Part shown: positions 8,317-21,179 of the stretch, piece after piece
Numbering within the stretch: position 1 is the first letter of the stretch
How the letters are laid out: the number at the start of each line of letters is the position of its first letter
Position numbers and translations under genes: made by a program
Assembly (NCBI RefSeq): GCF_030406045.1
Contig: NZ_CP128988.1
Coordinates: forward strand, 1,337,438-1,401,437
From: Thiohalobacter sp. IOR34
GTDB taxonomy: Bacteria > Pseudomonadota > Gammaproteobacteria > Thiohalobacterales > Thiohalobacteraceae
DNA: 64,000 nucleotides
Direction: 5' to 3'
Notes under the pieces: generated by a model
What the model was told of the DNA's origin: nothing
The model's input: the letters and a program-made list of their open reading frames with translations, nothing else
Databases searched by the model: none

Positions 8317-9125
8317 GCAGGGTACTCTATCTCGATGGTGTCCGTTCCCTTCGGGTATTGCGGGATGGTCCTGCCTTGCGGGTATGCTGCCTTGGTGAGG
8401 CGGACCGGCTCTTTCCACTCGGGCGGTTGTCGCGGGTGGTAGTTCTGGGTCGCGTCGACTGGACGACGGATGCTTTGATGGCTTGCGCAGAAGAACATGT
8501 GGCGGTTGAGTTCCTGAGGCGTAATGGCACACCCAAGGCGCGCTTTTCATGTGTCTCCGATGAAGGCAAGCCGCTGGTGGAAATGGGTGTGCTGTTGGAC
8601 GAGTTGCTGGATGCTTCTGACGGCGACGAGCGTTATCACGCCTGGGTTGCAGGACAGGAGACGGCAGCTCGGCTGGCATTGAGGAATAGCAGTGACTGGT
8701 CTTCATGTCCGGTAGAGGCAGGAGCACTGCGCCGGATGCTTCGTCGGCGGGTTCTTCCATATGTACATGGTGTCGACCTGGATTGTTTCGACAGCCGTTT
8801 GAGGGGGTTGATCGTTGCTCTGTTGGACGGGTTGTTGCGGCGTTATGGTATTGATCCGGGGGCACCTTCGCTGACTGTTTCGGGGATCAATATAGCAGGT
8901 GATCTTGCAACGATTATTTTGTGGGAACTTGAACCCGGCAAGTTGACCTTCATCCGGCGTTTTGGCCGTTCAGCGCGCCGGCATACAGGTGGGAAGGCCA
9001 GGCTCCCGCTGTATTCCGCAGTGCGATTCTTCGAGGCACAGTCAGATGATATCTCGGAGAAATCGCAGAGATTACTGCGGCGCTTGCATTTGTTTCTCTT
9101 GGAGGCGCCGGGTGGCCGTTCGTGA
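8313..9125 (+). CDS. Degenerate Cas1 paralogue lacking catalytic residues
   Basis: 270 residues. The N-terminal domain is Cas1-like: VLYLDGVRSLRVL, then PLGRLSRVVVLGRVDWTTDALMACAEE and VAVEFLRRNG parallel the same positions in the upstream Cas1. The C-terminal part keeps a recognisable frame (GIDPGAPSLTVSGINIAGD, then LATIILWELEP aligning with LACDLVEPLRP) but has no counterpart of the catalytic Glu motif GLEG and no His in the FHD position; only the final Asp may remain. It should therefore be inactive as an integrase and could be a structural subunit, for example half of a Cas1-Cas1' heterodimer. It is coupled to cas1 by a 4-base overlap and overlaps cas2' by 14 bases. A divergent, unrelated fold is not fully excluded. 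Confidence 0.75.
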   Translation: MSRVLYLDGVRSLRVLRDGPALRVCCLGEADRLFPLGRLSRVVVLGRVDWTTDALMACAEEHVAVEFLRRNGTPKARFSCVSDEGKPLVEMGVLLDELLDASDGDERYHAWVAGQETAARLALRNSSDWSSCPVEAGALRRMLRRRVLPYVHGVDLDCFDSRLRGLIVALLDGLLRRYGIDPGAPSLTVSGINIAGDLATIILWELEPGKLTFIRRFGRSARRHTGGKARLPLYSAVRFFEAQSDDISEKSQRLLRRLHLFLLEAPGGRS

Positions 9126-9429
9126 GTCCCGTTTCTATCTTGTGTGCTACGACATCAGCGATCCGAGGCGCCTTGCTCGCCTGCATCGATACCTGTCGGC
9201 AAGGGCCGTTCCGGTGCAATATTCCGTGTTCATCCTTTGGGCAGATAGCGTAAAGGTCGATGCGTTGGTGAGGGAAATCCTCGAAATTATAAATCCCAGA
9301 GAGGACGACGTGCGTGTTTACCCGCTACCTAGGCAGATCGAGCTGGAAACCTTGGGACGCCGCGGACTACCAGAGGGTTTATTGCTGACTGGTGTCTCCG
9401 GTGCGCCGCTGCCCTTGCTGGAGGCATAA
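9112..9429 (+). CDS. cas2: Second CRISPR-associated Cas2
   Basis: 105 residues starting at GTG 9112, inside the end of the Cas1-like gene. The Cas2 fold is evident from FYLVCYDISDPRRLARLHRYL (metal-binding D14), VPVQYSVFIL, and REDDVRVYPLP with a late TLGRRGLPEG segment. It resembles the Cas2 subgroup found in other type I/III loci rather than the first copy (YSVF versus QKSVFECYL). A short tail after the usual end, SGAPLPLLEA, is of unknown role. It is the last gene of the adaptation operon. Two Cas2 lineages in one operon suggest either heteromeric or alternative integrase complexes. Confidence 0.92.
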   Translation: MAVRESRFYLVCYDISDPRRLARLHRYLSARAVPVQYSVFILWADSVKVDALVREILEIINPREDDVRVYPLPRQIELETLGRRGLPEGLLLTGVSGAPLPLLEA

Positions 9430-9514
9430 TCGGGATATTATTTAAAAACATACTGTTAAGGACGCTATCCGGGTCCTCCTCTCAGGGGGTTATCGAGCGA
9501 CTGGCCTGCCGGCC

Positions 9515-9546
9515 TTGACTCCGTACCCCGGTACGGCGGCTAGTCT
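9515..9546 (+). promoter_or_regulatory. MerR-type mer promoter/operator
   Basis: TTGACT (-35, 9515-9520) is followed by the dyad CCGTAC-CCCG-GTACGG (9521-9536) and a -10-like TAGTCT at 9541-9546, a 19-20 bp spacing. This overlong spacer with a centred CCGTAC/GTACGG dyad is the hallmark of the MerR-regulated merT promoter. No merR gene lies nearby in the window. Confidence 0.85.
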
Positions 9547-9577
9547 TTGCCTGACCCCGAAAAGGCGCCTCAGGGGG

Positions 9578-9599
9578 CCGAATGCGGTTCGGCATTCGG
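9578..9599 (+). promoter_or_regulatory. Hairpin in the mer leader
   Basis: Perfect 8-bp stem CCGAATGC/GCATTCGG around the loop GGTTCG, between the mer promoter and the merT start. No T-run follows, so it is not an intrinsic terminator; an mRNA-stability role is possible. Confidence 0.45.
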
Positions 9600-9626
9600 T
9601 GTTCCGAGGTGAGCAGGAGATGTGCC

Positions 9627-9986
9627 ATGGCCGACGACTTGTCCCCCGGTCCCAACCGCCCGCTGATTGCCGCTGCGCTGGCCGCTGTCGGTGCCTCGCT
9701 GTGCTGTGTTGCGCCCCTGTTGCTGGTGGCGTTGGGGGTCGGCGGCGCCTGGCTTGGAAGCCTCACCGCGCTGGAGCCCTACCGGCCGATCTTTATCGGC
9801 GGGGTTCTGCTGTTCCTGGGACTGGCCTTCCGACGGCTGTACCTGCTGCCTGCTGCCTGTTCGCCGGGCGAGGCCTGTGCGCTTCCGCGCGTGCGGCGTA
9901 ACCAGCGCCGTGTCTTCTGGCTGGCAAGCCTGCTGTTGCTGGCGCTGCTCGCCTTTCCCTATTACGCCTCGCTGCTTTTTGGTTGA
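9627..9986 (+). CDS. merT: Mercuric ion transporter MerT
   Basis: 119 residues from ATG 9627, with GCAGGAGA just upstream; an in-frame ATG further upstream gives an extension without support. Three hydrophobic segments are visible. The first carries the Hg(II)-binding pair C26-C27 (GASLCCVAPLLL); a second pair, C78 and C84 (ACSPGEACA), lies in the cytoplasmic loop as in classical MerT. It moves Hg(II) from periplasmic MerP through the inner membrane to MerA. It is the first gene of merT-merP-merA, directly behind the MerR-type promoter. Confidence 0.95.
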   Translation: MADDLSPGPNRPLIAAALAAVGASLCCVAPLLLVALGVGGAWLGSLTALEPYRPIFIGGVLLFLGLAFRRLYLLPAACSPGEACALPRVRRNQRRVFWLASLLLLALLAFPYYASLLFG

Positions 9987-9997
9987 GGCGCGAGTGA

Positions 9998-11764
<1,767 letters not shown>

Positions 11765-11864
11765 GGGTTCGCCCGCCTCATGCGCCAAGGCGGCCCACAT
11801 GATCGGCATTCAGGCTGTTATGCAAGGCCGGTGCGGGCAAGAGAGGGTGGTTGCCTTGCGCCTC

Positions 11865-11937
11865 GATCGCGGCCTGGAGGGCGCTCCTGCAATATTGCGC
11901 CGCCATACCCCGTAGGAGCGGCCTCCAGGCCGCGATT
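11865..11937. repeat. REP-type inverted pair
   Basis: Two copies of the 26-base palindromic element with core GTAGGAGCGGCCTCCAGG in opposite orientation (11865-11890 and 11912-11937), separated by 21 bases. This convergent pair lies between merA and mscS, whose 3' ends face each other, and could form a long hairpin acting on both transcripts. The same element recurs through the window. Confidence 0.85.
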
Positions 11938-11970
11938 GAACAGGATCCCCGGAGGCCGGTTGATCGTGCC

Positions 11971-12792
11971 TTAGGCCTGATAGAGGTGCACATCGGTCTG
12001 CGGGTAGGGGATGCTGATGCCGCTTTCATCGAAGCGCAACTTGATGGTCTCCAGCAGGTCGCAGCGCACGGCCCAGTAGTCGCCGCTGTTGACCCAGGGG
12101 CGGATGCCGAGGTTGACGCTGCTGTCGGCCAGATCGGCGACCACGACCGTGGGGGCGGGGTCTTCGAGGATGCGTGCGTCGGCCGCCATGATCTCCTCCA
12201 GCAGACCCTTCGCCTTGCGGATGTCGTCCTCGTAGCCGATGCCGATCAGCAGGTCGATACGCCTTGTGGGGCGGGCCGAGACATTGGTGATGGTGCCACC
12301 GTAGATCTGGCTGTTGGGAACGATGATCTCGCGGTTGTCACCGGTGCGCAGGGTGGTGTTGAAGATGCCCACGGTCTCCACCACGCCGCTGACCCCGGCC
12401 GCCTCGATGAAGTCGCCCTGCTTGAAAGGACGGAAGATGATCAGCATCACCCCCGCGGAGAAATTGGACAGCGAGTCCTTCAGGGCCAGGCCCACGGCCA
12501 GGCCGGCGGCACCGAGCAGCGCCAGCAGGGAGGTGGTCTGGACGCCGAGTTCGTCCAGCGCGGCGATCAGGATCACCGCCAGCAGCAGGGCATTGAGCAC
12601 GTTGCTCAGGAACTTGACGAGTATGGCATCCATGCCGCTGCGGTTCATGAGCCGTTCGCTGAGACGTACCACCCAGCGGGCGAGAATGCGCCCCAGGACG
12701 TAGATGGCCAGGGCCAGGGCGATGCGAATCCCCCAGGGGATGAGGTAGTCGTTGATCAGTGCGCTATGGTCGAAGGCGGCTAGGCTGTCCAT
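11971..12792 (-). CDS. mscS: Small-conductance mechanosensitive channel MscS
   Basis: 273 residues. Three N-terminal transmembrane segments end in the pore-lining helix with the alternating Gly/Ala pattern GAAGLAVGLALKDSL (about residues 93-107), followed by the MscS beta domain (FKQGDFIEAAGVSGVVE, REIIVPNSQIYG) and an alpha/beta C-terminal domain ending PYPQTDVHLYQ. It gates open on hypo-osmotic stress in the inner membrane. The size matches E. coli MscS (286). GGGGGAGA precedes the ATG. It lies 73 bases downstream of the OmpA-like gene on the same strand but after a terminator, so it is probably a separate unit. Confidence 0.95.
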   Translation of the reverse strand: MDSLAAFDHSALINDYLIPWGIRIALALAIYVLGRILARWVVRLSERLMNRSGMDAILVKFLSNVLNALLLAVILIAALDELGVQTTSLLALLGAAGLAVGLALKDSLSNFSAGVMLIIFRPFKQGDFIEAAGVSGVVETVGIFNTTLRTGDNREIIVPNSQIYGGTITNVSARPTRRIDLLIGIGYEDDIRKAKGLLEEIMAADARILEDPAPTVVVADLADSSVNLGIRPWVNSGDYWAVRCDLLETIKLRFDESGISIPYPQTDVHLYQA

Positions 12793-12818
12793 GGTGTTTC
12801 TCCCCCGGTTTTTTGCAC

Positions 12819-12850
12819 AAAAAAGGCCGCCCGCCGGACAGCGGGCGGCC
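12819..12850 (-). terminator. Rho-independent terminator after the OmpA-like gene
   Basis: Read on the minus strand: a GC-only 10-bp stem (12841-12850 pairing with 12825-12834), a 6-base loop, then six T residues (12819-12824). It begins 16 bases past the OmpA-like stop codon. Confidence 0.9.
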
Positions 12851-12865
12851 CTTCACGGCAGGATT

Positions 12866-13513
12866 CTACTTGTTGACTTGTTCGGCGCCACGCAGGGTGA
12901 TCTCGACGCGGCGGTTGCGGGCCCGGCCCTCGGCGGTGGCATTGCTGGCAACCGGCTTCTCCTCACCCCAGCCGATGGTGGTCATGATGCGCGGGTCGAG
13001 GCCCTTGTCGATCAGGTAATTCTTGACTGCATTGGCTCGGCGCATAGACAGCTGCTTGTTGTATTCGGCGCTGCCGCTGCTGTCGGTGTGGCCGGCGATC
13101 TCGATGCGTTCGATGCTGTCCAGTGACTTGACGTGCGCGACCAGGGCGTCGAGTTCGGCATAGGCCTGCGGCTTGATGACGTCACTGTCGACATCGAACA
13201 GGGCGCCCGCGCTCAGAGTGACCATCTTGAAGACCGGCTTGGGGGCAGGCGCCGGTGCGGGGGTCGCCACCGGTTCCGGTTCGGTGACAGGCTCTTCCTT
13301 CTTGAACATCTCCGGCTCGCATTCCTCGATGGCCTTGGCCGGGGTCCAGAAGCCGCTGCGCACGCAGCGACCTGCACTGTCGCGCACCACGTTACCGGCG
13401 GTGTCATAGGCGTAGCCGCAGGTTCTCTCCGAGGCGGCGCCGGCGGCGAGCGGCAGGCCGGTCAGCATGGCCAGAAGGGCAGCCGTGGAGAGGGTAGTGA
13501 GGTTCTTGTTCAT
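12866..13513 (-). CDS. OmpA-family peptidoglycan-associated protein
   Basis: 215 residues from the ATG at 13513, preceded by AAGGAG on the minus strand; longer in-frame starts run into a REP region. The signal peptide is about residues 1-26 (ending AAGAAS, no lipobox). A short Cys-containing region (CGYAYDTAGN, GRCVRSG, EECEPE) and a Pro/Ala/Glu-rich linker lead to a C-terminal OmpA domain with NKQLSMRRANAVKNYL, preceded by GHTDSSGS, the peptidoglycan (diaminopimelate) binding motif. It probably tethers the outer membrane or periplasm to the cell wall. No beta-barrel is present, unlike true OmpA. It has its own promoter region to the right and a strong terminator to the left. Confidence 0.88.
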   Translation of the reverse strand: MNKNLTTLSTAALLAMLTGLPLAAGAASERTCGYAYDTAGNVVRDSAGRCVRSGFWTPAKAIEECEPEMFKKEEPVTEPEPVATPAPAPAPKPVFKMVTLSAGALFDVDSDVIKPQAYAELDALVAHVKSLDSIERIEIAGHTDSSGSAEYNKQLSMRRANAVKNYLIDKGLDPRIMTTIGWGEEKPVASNATAEGRARNRRVEITLRGAEQVNK

Positions 13514-13740
13514 GTTTCTGCTCCTTGAGATGTTTCCTGGTTCGGCAGGCTGACGGGAAACAGGACGAGAGGGCTGCAAGCGCGTGTTCCCCGATGCGCG
13601 AAGGCGGTACGGGTGGATTATGACAGATTGGTGAAGACGGATGCCAACGTTGCCGCATCTTTGTCTTGTCAAGTCAGACTCTGACAGAATAGCCAGCCCG
13701 GTTAATAGTGCGCCACGGCTTCGCCCTGAGCATCGAATCC

Positions 13741-13889
13741 TTGGTGCAATATCCGGGCTAGCCAATCGCGGCCTGGAGGCCGCTCCTACCACATAGTGCC
13801 ACCATGCCCCGTAGGAGCGGCCTCCAGGCCGCGATCCCCGGCGGGCCCAGCCAGCCATCATCCGGGGGCTGATGCAATATCCGGGCTAT
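13741..13889. repeat. REP pair framed by direct copies of a MITE-end sequence
   Basis: Within the 450-base gap between the OmpA-like gene and mtnA. The sequence TGCAATATCCGGGCTA occurs at 13745-13760 and again, same orientation, at 13873-13888; it is the terminal repeat of the MITE-like element at 62065. Between them is a convergent REP pair (13764-13789 and 13811-13835). The rest of the gap (13514-13740) should hold the OmpA-like promoter, but no clear boxes were recognised. Confidence 0.75.
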
Positions 13890-13963
13890 AGGGGGCTGCC
13901 TTTTATCCCGAGCCTTCTGTATGGTTTATGCGCCGTGATGCCTCGTATCTGGAGAAAGTTGCA

Positions 13964-15010
13964 ATGACACCTCATCAGGATTCCGTATCTGCCATCGAAT
14001 GGAAGAACGAGCGGCTCTTTCTGCTCGACCAGCGCCGCCTGCCCCGTGAAGAGGTCTGGCTCGAACTGCGCGATGCACCGGCGGCGGCCGATGCCATCCG
14101 TGACATGGTGGTGCGAGGAGCGCCGGCCATAGGTATCACCGCGGCCTATGCTGTGGTGCTGGCCGCCCAGCGGCAGCTCGCCGCATCGCCCGGCGATTGG
14201 CGCAAGGGCATGGACGAGGATCTGCAGCGCCTGGCACAGTCCCGGCCGACTGCGGTCAACCTGTTCTGGGCCCTGGATCGCATGCGCCGCTGCCTGGCGC
14301 AGGTGACGGACAACCCTCTCGGCAGCCTGCTCGATGAGGCGCGCGCCATTCATCAGGAGGACATCGCCGCCAATCGGCGCATGGGCGAGCTGGGGGCCGC
14401 CCTGTTGCCCGAGCGTTGTGGCGTACTCACCCACTGCAATGCCGGCGCGCTGGCCACTGGTGGTTATGGCACGGCGCTGGGAGTCATCCGCAGTGGCTGG
14501 ACGGCGGGGCGCATCGACAAGGTCTTTGCCGACGAGACGCGGCCCTGGCTGCAGGGGGCGCGGCTCACTGCCTGGGAGCTGATCCACGATGGAATCCCGA
14601 CCACGCTGCTCGCCGAGGGGGCGGCGGCGCATCTGATGAAGAGCGGCCGGGTACAGTGGGTGATCGTCGGCTCGGACCGCATCGCCGCCAACGGTGACGT
14701 GGCCAACAAGATCGGCACCTACAGCCTGGCCGTGAACGCACGCCACCATGGCGTGAAGTTCATGGTTGTGGCGCCGACCTCGACCATAGACATGGCGACC
14801 CCGGATGGCAGCGGCATCCCCATCGAGAACCGGGACCCTAACGAGCTGCTGAGTTTCGACGGCCGGCCCATCGCCGCCGCCGGCGCCGACGCCTGGAATC
14901 CGGTGTTCGATGTCACACCGGCGGAACTGATCGATGCCATCGTCACCGAGAAGGGCGTGGTGGAGCGGCCGACGACGGAGAAGCTGGCAAGGCTGGGCGT
15001 TGGGCAGTAG
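13964..15010 (+). CDS. mtnA: Methylthioribose-1-phosphate isomerase
   Basis: 348 residues from ATG 13964 (GGAGA upstream); an in-frame ATG at 13928 is less supported. Typical MtnA/eIF2B-alpha-like fold: [16 protein letters not shown] near the N-terminus, catalytic C158 in [16 protein letters not shown], catalytic D238 in [17 protein letters not shown], and the late motif [10 protein letters not shown]. It converts 5-methylthioribose-1-phosphate to methylthioribulose-1-phosphate in methionine salvage. Linkage to gyrA, now interrupted by about 1.1 kb of repeats, is conserved in Pseudomonas and relatives. Confidence 0.96.
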   Translation: MTPHQDSVSAIEWKNERLFLLDQRRLPREEVWLELRDAPAAADAIRDMVVRGAPAIGITAAYAVVLAAQRQLAASPGDWRKGMDEDLQRLAQSRPTAVNLFWALDRMRRCLAQVTDNPLGSLLDEARAIHQEDIAANRRMGELGAALLPERCGVLTHCNAGALATGGYGTALGVIRSGWTAGRIDKVFADETRPWLQGARLTAWELIHDGIPTTLLAEGAAAHLMKSGRVQWVIVGSDRIAANGDVANKIGTYSLAVNARHHGVKFMVVAPTSTIDMATPDGSGIPIENRDPNELLSFDGRPIAAAGADAWNPVFDVTPAELIDAIVTEKGVVERPTTEKLARLGVGQ

Positions 15011-15014
15011 TTGG

Positions 15015-15070
15015 AATCCAGAATCCAGAATCCAGAATCCAGAATTCAGAATTCAGAATTCAGAATTCAG
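15015..15070. repeat. 7-bp tandem repeat, eight copies
   Basis: Four copies of AATCCAG (15015-15042) followed directly by four copies of AATTCAG (15043-15070), starting 4 bases after the mtnA stop. The clean switch of one base halfway shows two rounds of slippage amplification. Confidence 0.95.
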
Positions 15071-15947
15071 GTGCCAGCGGGCTTTGCCCGCGACGCCGCT
15101 CAAGGCGCGCGTATCCACTAACTCTGTAGGAGCGGCCACCAGGCCGCGATGCGGGCTCACCGCCGAATCGCGTCAAGGCGCGCGTATCCACTAACTCTGT
15201 AGGAGCGGCCACCAGGCCGCGATGCGGGCTCACCGCCGAATCGCGGCGTGGACGCCGCTCCTACACGGGCAGCCCGGTCACGCTGGTGGAGGCAGCCATG
15301 TTGACGCGACCCCGCTCAGGGCGCGGGTACCCGCTGACTGTAGGAGCGGCCACCAGGCCGCGATGGGATCTCACCGCCGAATCGCGGCGTGGACGCCGCT
15401 CCTGCACGTGTAGCCCGGCCAGGGTGGAGGCAGCCATGTTGACGCGACCCCGCTCAGGGTACGGGTACCCGCTGACTGTAGGAGCGGCCACCAGGCCGCG
15501 ATGGGAGCTCACCGCCGAATCGCGGCGTGGACGCCGCTCCTACACGGGCAGCCCGGTCACGCTGGTGGAGGCAGCCATGTTGACGCGACCCCGTTCAGGG
15601 TACGGGTACCCGCTGACTGTAGGAGCGGCCACCAGGCCGCGATGCGGGCTCACCGCCGAATCGCGGCGTGGACGCCGCTCCTACACGGGCAGCCCGGTCA
15701 CGCTGGTGGAGGCAGTCATGTTGACGCGACCCCGCTCAGGGTACGGGTAGCCGCTGACTGTAGGAGCGGCCACCAGGCCGCGATGGGAGCTCACCGCCGA
15801 ATCGCGGCGTGGACGCCGCTCCTACACGGGCAGCCTTGCCAGGCTGGAGGCAGCCATGTTGACGCGACGCCGCTCAGGGCACGCGTAGCCGCTGACTCTG
15901 TAGGAGCGGCCACCAGGCCGCGATGCGGGCTCACCGCCGAATCCCGG
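15071..15947. repeat. REP tandem array with a period near 140 bp
   Basis: About four full and two partial units. Each contains a forward REP (GTAGGAGCGGCCACCAGG...) and an inverted partner (CGCGGCGTGGACGCCGC...) followed by a linker with TTGACGCGACCCCGCTCAGG. Linker copies begin at 15301, 15439, 15580, 15721 and 15859, spacings 138-141. The array fills the mtnA-gyrA gap. Open frames through it repeat the same peptides and are not genes. Confidence 0.92.
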
Positions 15948-16059
15948 TATGGCCGATGTTCTCCACGGCATGCGTCCTCTCGCCGCCTCAGAACCCATTT
16001 CCGGGTCGTTTTCGGGCATGCAGTAGGTAACCCGCTATGGTAAGATGGGTGGAATTTAG

Positions 16060-16089
16060 CGCCTGTCCGGCCGTTTCGCGGAACAGGCG
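16060..16089 (+). promoter_or_regulatory. gyrA upstream region: hairpin in the 5' leader
   Basis: A stem CGCCTGT/ACAGGCG (16060-16066, 16083-16089), extended by CCG/CGG with a one-base bulge, lies 39 bases before gyrA. Upstream, TATGGTAAGAT (16035-16045) is a candidate -10 region without a good -35 box. Promoter placement is tentative. Confidence 0.4.
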
Positions 16090-16127
16090 GCGTCGGAGGA
16101 ATATTATAAAAGGTTGCTGAGCGCACG

Positions 16128-18659
<2,532 letters not shown>

Positions 18660-18768
18660 TAGCCACGAAAACCACGGAACCCACGAAAGGATTCAATGTG
18701 GCGCAGGCGTTTCGCGCGGCGCCATGAACACAAGAACCTTTTCGTGGGTCTCGTGGTTTTCGTGGCCG
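18660..18768. repeat. CCACGAAA-type intergenic palindrome 1
   Basis: Imperfect hairpin of about 109 bases filling most of the gyrA-serC gap. The left arm starts TAGCCACGAAAACCACGG, the right arm ends CTCGTGGTTTTCGTGGCC. The centre holds a second GC-rich stem around TTCGCGC. Same family as the entries at 19885, 21180, 24467 and 25915. Confidence 0.88.
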
Positions 18769-18788
18769 GTCTCCAAGAGGTAATAAAG

Positions 18789-19871
18789 ATGACACGTGTA
18801 TACAACTTCAGCGCCGGGCCGGCCATGCTGCCGGAAGAGGTCTTGCGGCAGGCGCGCGAGGAGATGCTCGACTGGCAGGGCTCCGGTATGTCGGTGATGG
18901 AGATGAGCCATCGCGGCAAGGAATTCATGTCCATCGCGGAACAGGCCGAGGCCGATCTGCGCGAGCTGATGGCGATCCCGGACGACTACAAGGTGCTGTT
19001 CCTGCAGGGCGGCGCCAGCAGCCAGTTCGCCATGGTGCCGATGAACCTGTTGCGCGGCCGGTCGAAGGCCGACTATATCAACACCGGCGCCTGGTCGAAG
19101 AAGGCCATCGCCGAGGCCGGGCGTTATTGCGAGGTGAACGTCGCCGGGACCTCGGAGGCAGAGAACTTCAGCACCGTGCCGGCACAGGAGGCGTTGCAGT
19201 TGTCGGCCGATGCGGCCTATGTCCACTACACGCCGAACGAGACCATCGGCGGCGTGGAATTCCCCTATGTCCCCGAGACCGGCGACAAGCCGCTGGTGGC
19301 CGACATGTCATCCACCATCCTGTCGCGGCCCATCGATGTCTCGAAATACGGCGTCATCTATGCCGGTGCGCAGAAGAACGTCGGTCCGGCCGGCCTGACC
19401 CTGGTCATCGTGCGTGACGACCTGATCGGAGAACCGCTCGAAGGCACGCCGACCATGTTCGACTACCAGACCCACGCCAAGTCGGGTTCCATGTACAACA
19501 CCCCGCCGACCTACAGCTGGTATCTGGCTGGCCTGGTGTTCCAGTGGCTGAAGCGCAACGGCGGCCTGGCGGCCATGGCCGAGATCAACAAGCGCAAGTC
19601 CGGCAAGCTGTATGCCGCCATCGACGGCTCGGACTTCTACGCCAACCCGGTCGATCCGGCCTGCCGCTCCTGGATGAACGTCCCCTTCACCCTGGCCAAC
19701 CCCGACCTCGATGCCACCTTCCTGGACGAGGCCAAGGCCCGGGGCCTTACCACCCTCAAGGGGCACCGTTCGGTCGGCGGCATGCGCGCCAGCATCTACA
19801 ATGCCATGCCCGAAGCGGGCGTGGACGCCCTGGTCGAGTTCATGGCCGACTTCGAAAAACGCCACGGTTAG
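18789..19871 (+). CDS. serC: Phosphoserine aminotransferase
   Basis: 360 residues from ATG 18789; an AGAGG lies upstream. Class V PLP aminotransferase: [13 protein letters not shown] at the N-terminus, the PLP-lysine K196 in [13 protein letters not shown], and the C-terminal [17 protein letters not shown]. It converts 3-phosphohydroxypyruvate to phosphoserine in serine synthesis and also serves pyridoxine synthesis. It sits between gyrA and serA; gyrA-serC-pheA is the order in Pseudomonas, here with serA inserted, which places the two consecutive serine enzymes side by side. Confidence 0.97.
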   Translation: MTRVYNFSAGPAMLPEEVLRQAREEMLDWQGSGMSVMEMSHRGKEFMSIAEQAEADLRELMAIPDDYKVLFLQGGASSQFAMVPMNLLRGRSKADYINTGAWSKKAIAEAGRYCEVNVAGTSEAENFSTVPAQEALQLSADAAYVHYTPNETIGGVEFPYVPETGDKPLVADMSSTILSRPIDVSKYGVIYAGAQKNVGPAGLTLVIVRDDLIGEPLEGTPTMFDYQTHAKSGSMYNTPPTYSWYLAGLVFQWLKRNGGLAAMAEINKRKSGKLYAAIDGSDFYANPVDPACRSWMNVPFTLANPDLDATFLDEAKARGLTTLKGHRSVGGMRASIYNAMPEAGVDALVEFMADFEKRHG

Positions 19872-19884
19872 GAAACTTGGGGGA

Positions 19885-19993
19885 ATAGCCACGAAATCCA
19901 CGAAACCCACGAAAAGATTCGATGCGGCGCACGTGCTTCGCGTGGTGCCGTGAACCTTGAAACCCTTTCGTGGATTTCGTGGGTTTCGTGGCC
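19885..19993. repeat. CCACGAAA-type intergenic palindrome 2
   Basis: About 109 bases between serC and serA. Arms TAGCCACGAAATCCACGAAA... and ...ATTTCGTGGGTTTCGTGGCC pair nearly perfectly. The apex contains GCGGCGCACGTGCTTCGCGT, similar to the centres of copies 1 and 4. Confidence 0.9.
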
Positions 19994-20013
19994 TGAAAAA
20001 GACAAGGTTCAAC

Positions 20014-21177
20014 ATGTACAAGATACTTACGCTGAACAACATCTCGGTAGCGGGGCTGGAAAAGCTGCCGCGCGACCGTTACGAAATCGCTTCCGAGATC
20101 CAGCATCCGGACGCCATTCTGCTGCGTTCCTTCAAGATGCACGACATGGAGATTCCGCCGTCGCTGAAGGCGGTGGGACGCGCCGGGGCCGGGGTCAACA
20201 ACATCCCGGTCGACAAGTTGAGCAAGCTGGGCATTCCGGTGTTCAACGCGCCAGGGGCCAATTCCAACGCGGTCAAGGAGCTGGTGCTGGCCGGCATGCT
20301 GCTGGCGGCGCGCAACATCTGCCCGGCCTGGGACTTCACCCGCAACCTGGAGGGCGACGATGCGGAGATCGGCAAGCAGACCGAGGCCGGCAAGAAGAAC
20401 TTCGTCGGCTTCGAGCTGCCCGGTCGCACCCTGGGCGTGATCGGCCTCGGCGCCATCGGCGTTCGGGTCTGCAACGCCGCCCTGGCCCTGGGCATGAAGG
20501 TGCTCGGCTACGATCCGGAGATCACCGTGCAGCGCGCCTGGCAGCTCTCCTCCGATGTGGAGCAGGCGACCAGCGTCGACGACCTGCTGAGCCGCGTCGA
20601 TTTCGTCAGCTTCCATGTGCCACTGGTGGAGGGCACCCGCAACATGGTCAATGCCGAGCGCCTGAAGAACATGAAGGAGGGCGCGGTGCTGCTCAACTTC
20701 GCCCGTAACGGCATCATCGACGACGAGGCGGCGGTGGCGGCACTGGATGCCGGCAAACTGGGCGGCTACGTCTGTGACTTCCCCAGCAACCTGCTGAAGA
20801 AGCATCCCAAGGTCGTCACCCTGCCGCATCTCGGCGCATCCACCCGCGAGGCCGAGGAGAACTGCGCCATCATGGTGGCGGAGGAGGTGAGGGACTACCT
20901 GGAGAACGGCAATATCAAGAACTCGGTGAATTTCCCCGAGGTGTTCATGCCGCGCACCGAAGGTTATCGCCTGGCGGTGGTCAACGAGAACGTGCCCAAC
21001 ATGCTCGGCCAGATCTCCACCGTACTGGCCGATGCCGGCCTGAACATCGTCGACATGCTGAACAAGTCGCGCGGCGATCTCGCCTATACCCTGGTGGACG
21101 TGGAGAAGGCGGTCGACGAGGCGGTCATCGACAGGATGGCGGCCATCGACGGCGTGCTGGCGGTGCGGGCGCTGTAG
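20014..21177 (+). CDS. serA: D-3-phosphoglycerate dehydrogenase
   Basis: 387 residues from ATG 20014. NAD-dependent 2-hydroxyacid dehydrogenase: Rossmann motif GVIGLGAIGVRVCNAA, the conserved VSFHVPLVEGTRNMV, NFARNGIIDDEA, and LPHLGASTREAEEN with the catalytic His. A C-terminal ACT domain (about residues 318-387, LAVVNENVPNMLGQISTVL) suggests feedback control by serine. It oxidises 3-phosphoglycerate to phosphohydroxypyruvate, the substrate of SerC next door. The short-type architecture has no intervening domain, unlike long SerA. Confidence 0.97.
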   Translation: MYKILTLNNISVAGLEKLPRDRYEIASEIQHPDAILLRSFKMHDMEIPPSLKAVGRAGAGVNNIPVDKLSKLGIPVFNAPGANSNAVKELVLAGMLLAARNICPAWDFTRNLEGDDAEIGKQTEAGKKNFVGFELPGRTLGVIGLGAIGVRVCNAALALGMKVLGYDPEITVQRAWQLSSDVEQATSVDDLLSRVDFVSFHVPLVEGTRNMVNAERLKNMKEGAVLLNFARNGIIDDEAAVAALDAGKLGGYVCDFPSNLLKKHPKVVTLPHLGASTREAEENCAIMVAEEVRDYLENGNIKNSVNFPEVFMPRTEGYRLAVVNENVPNMLGQISTVLADAGLNIVDMLNKSRGDLAYTLVDVEKAVDEAVIDRMAAIDGVLAVRAL

Positions 21178-21179
21178 GA

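Noticed and set aside
11851-12783. 310-codon open frame on the plus strand over mscS
   Set aside because: Antisense to a clear MscS gene.
15222-16043. Open frames with repeated peptides between mtnA and gyrA
   Set aside because: They translate the REP array; periodic in step with the DNA repeat and without domains.
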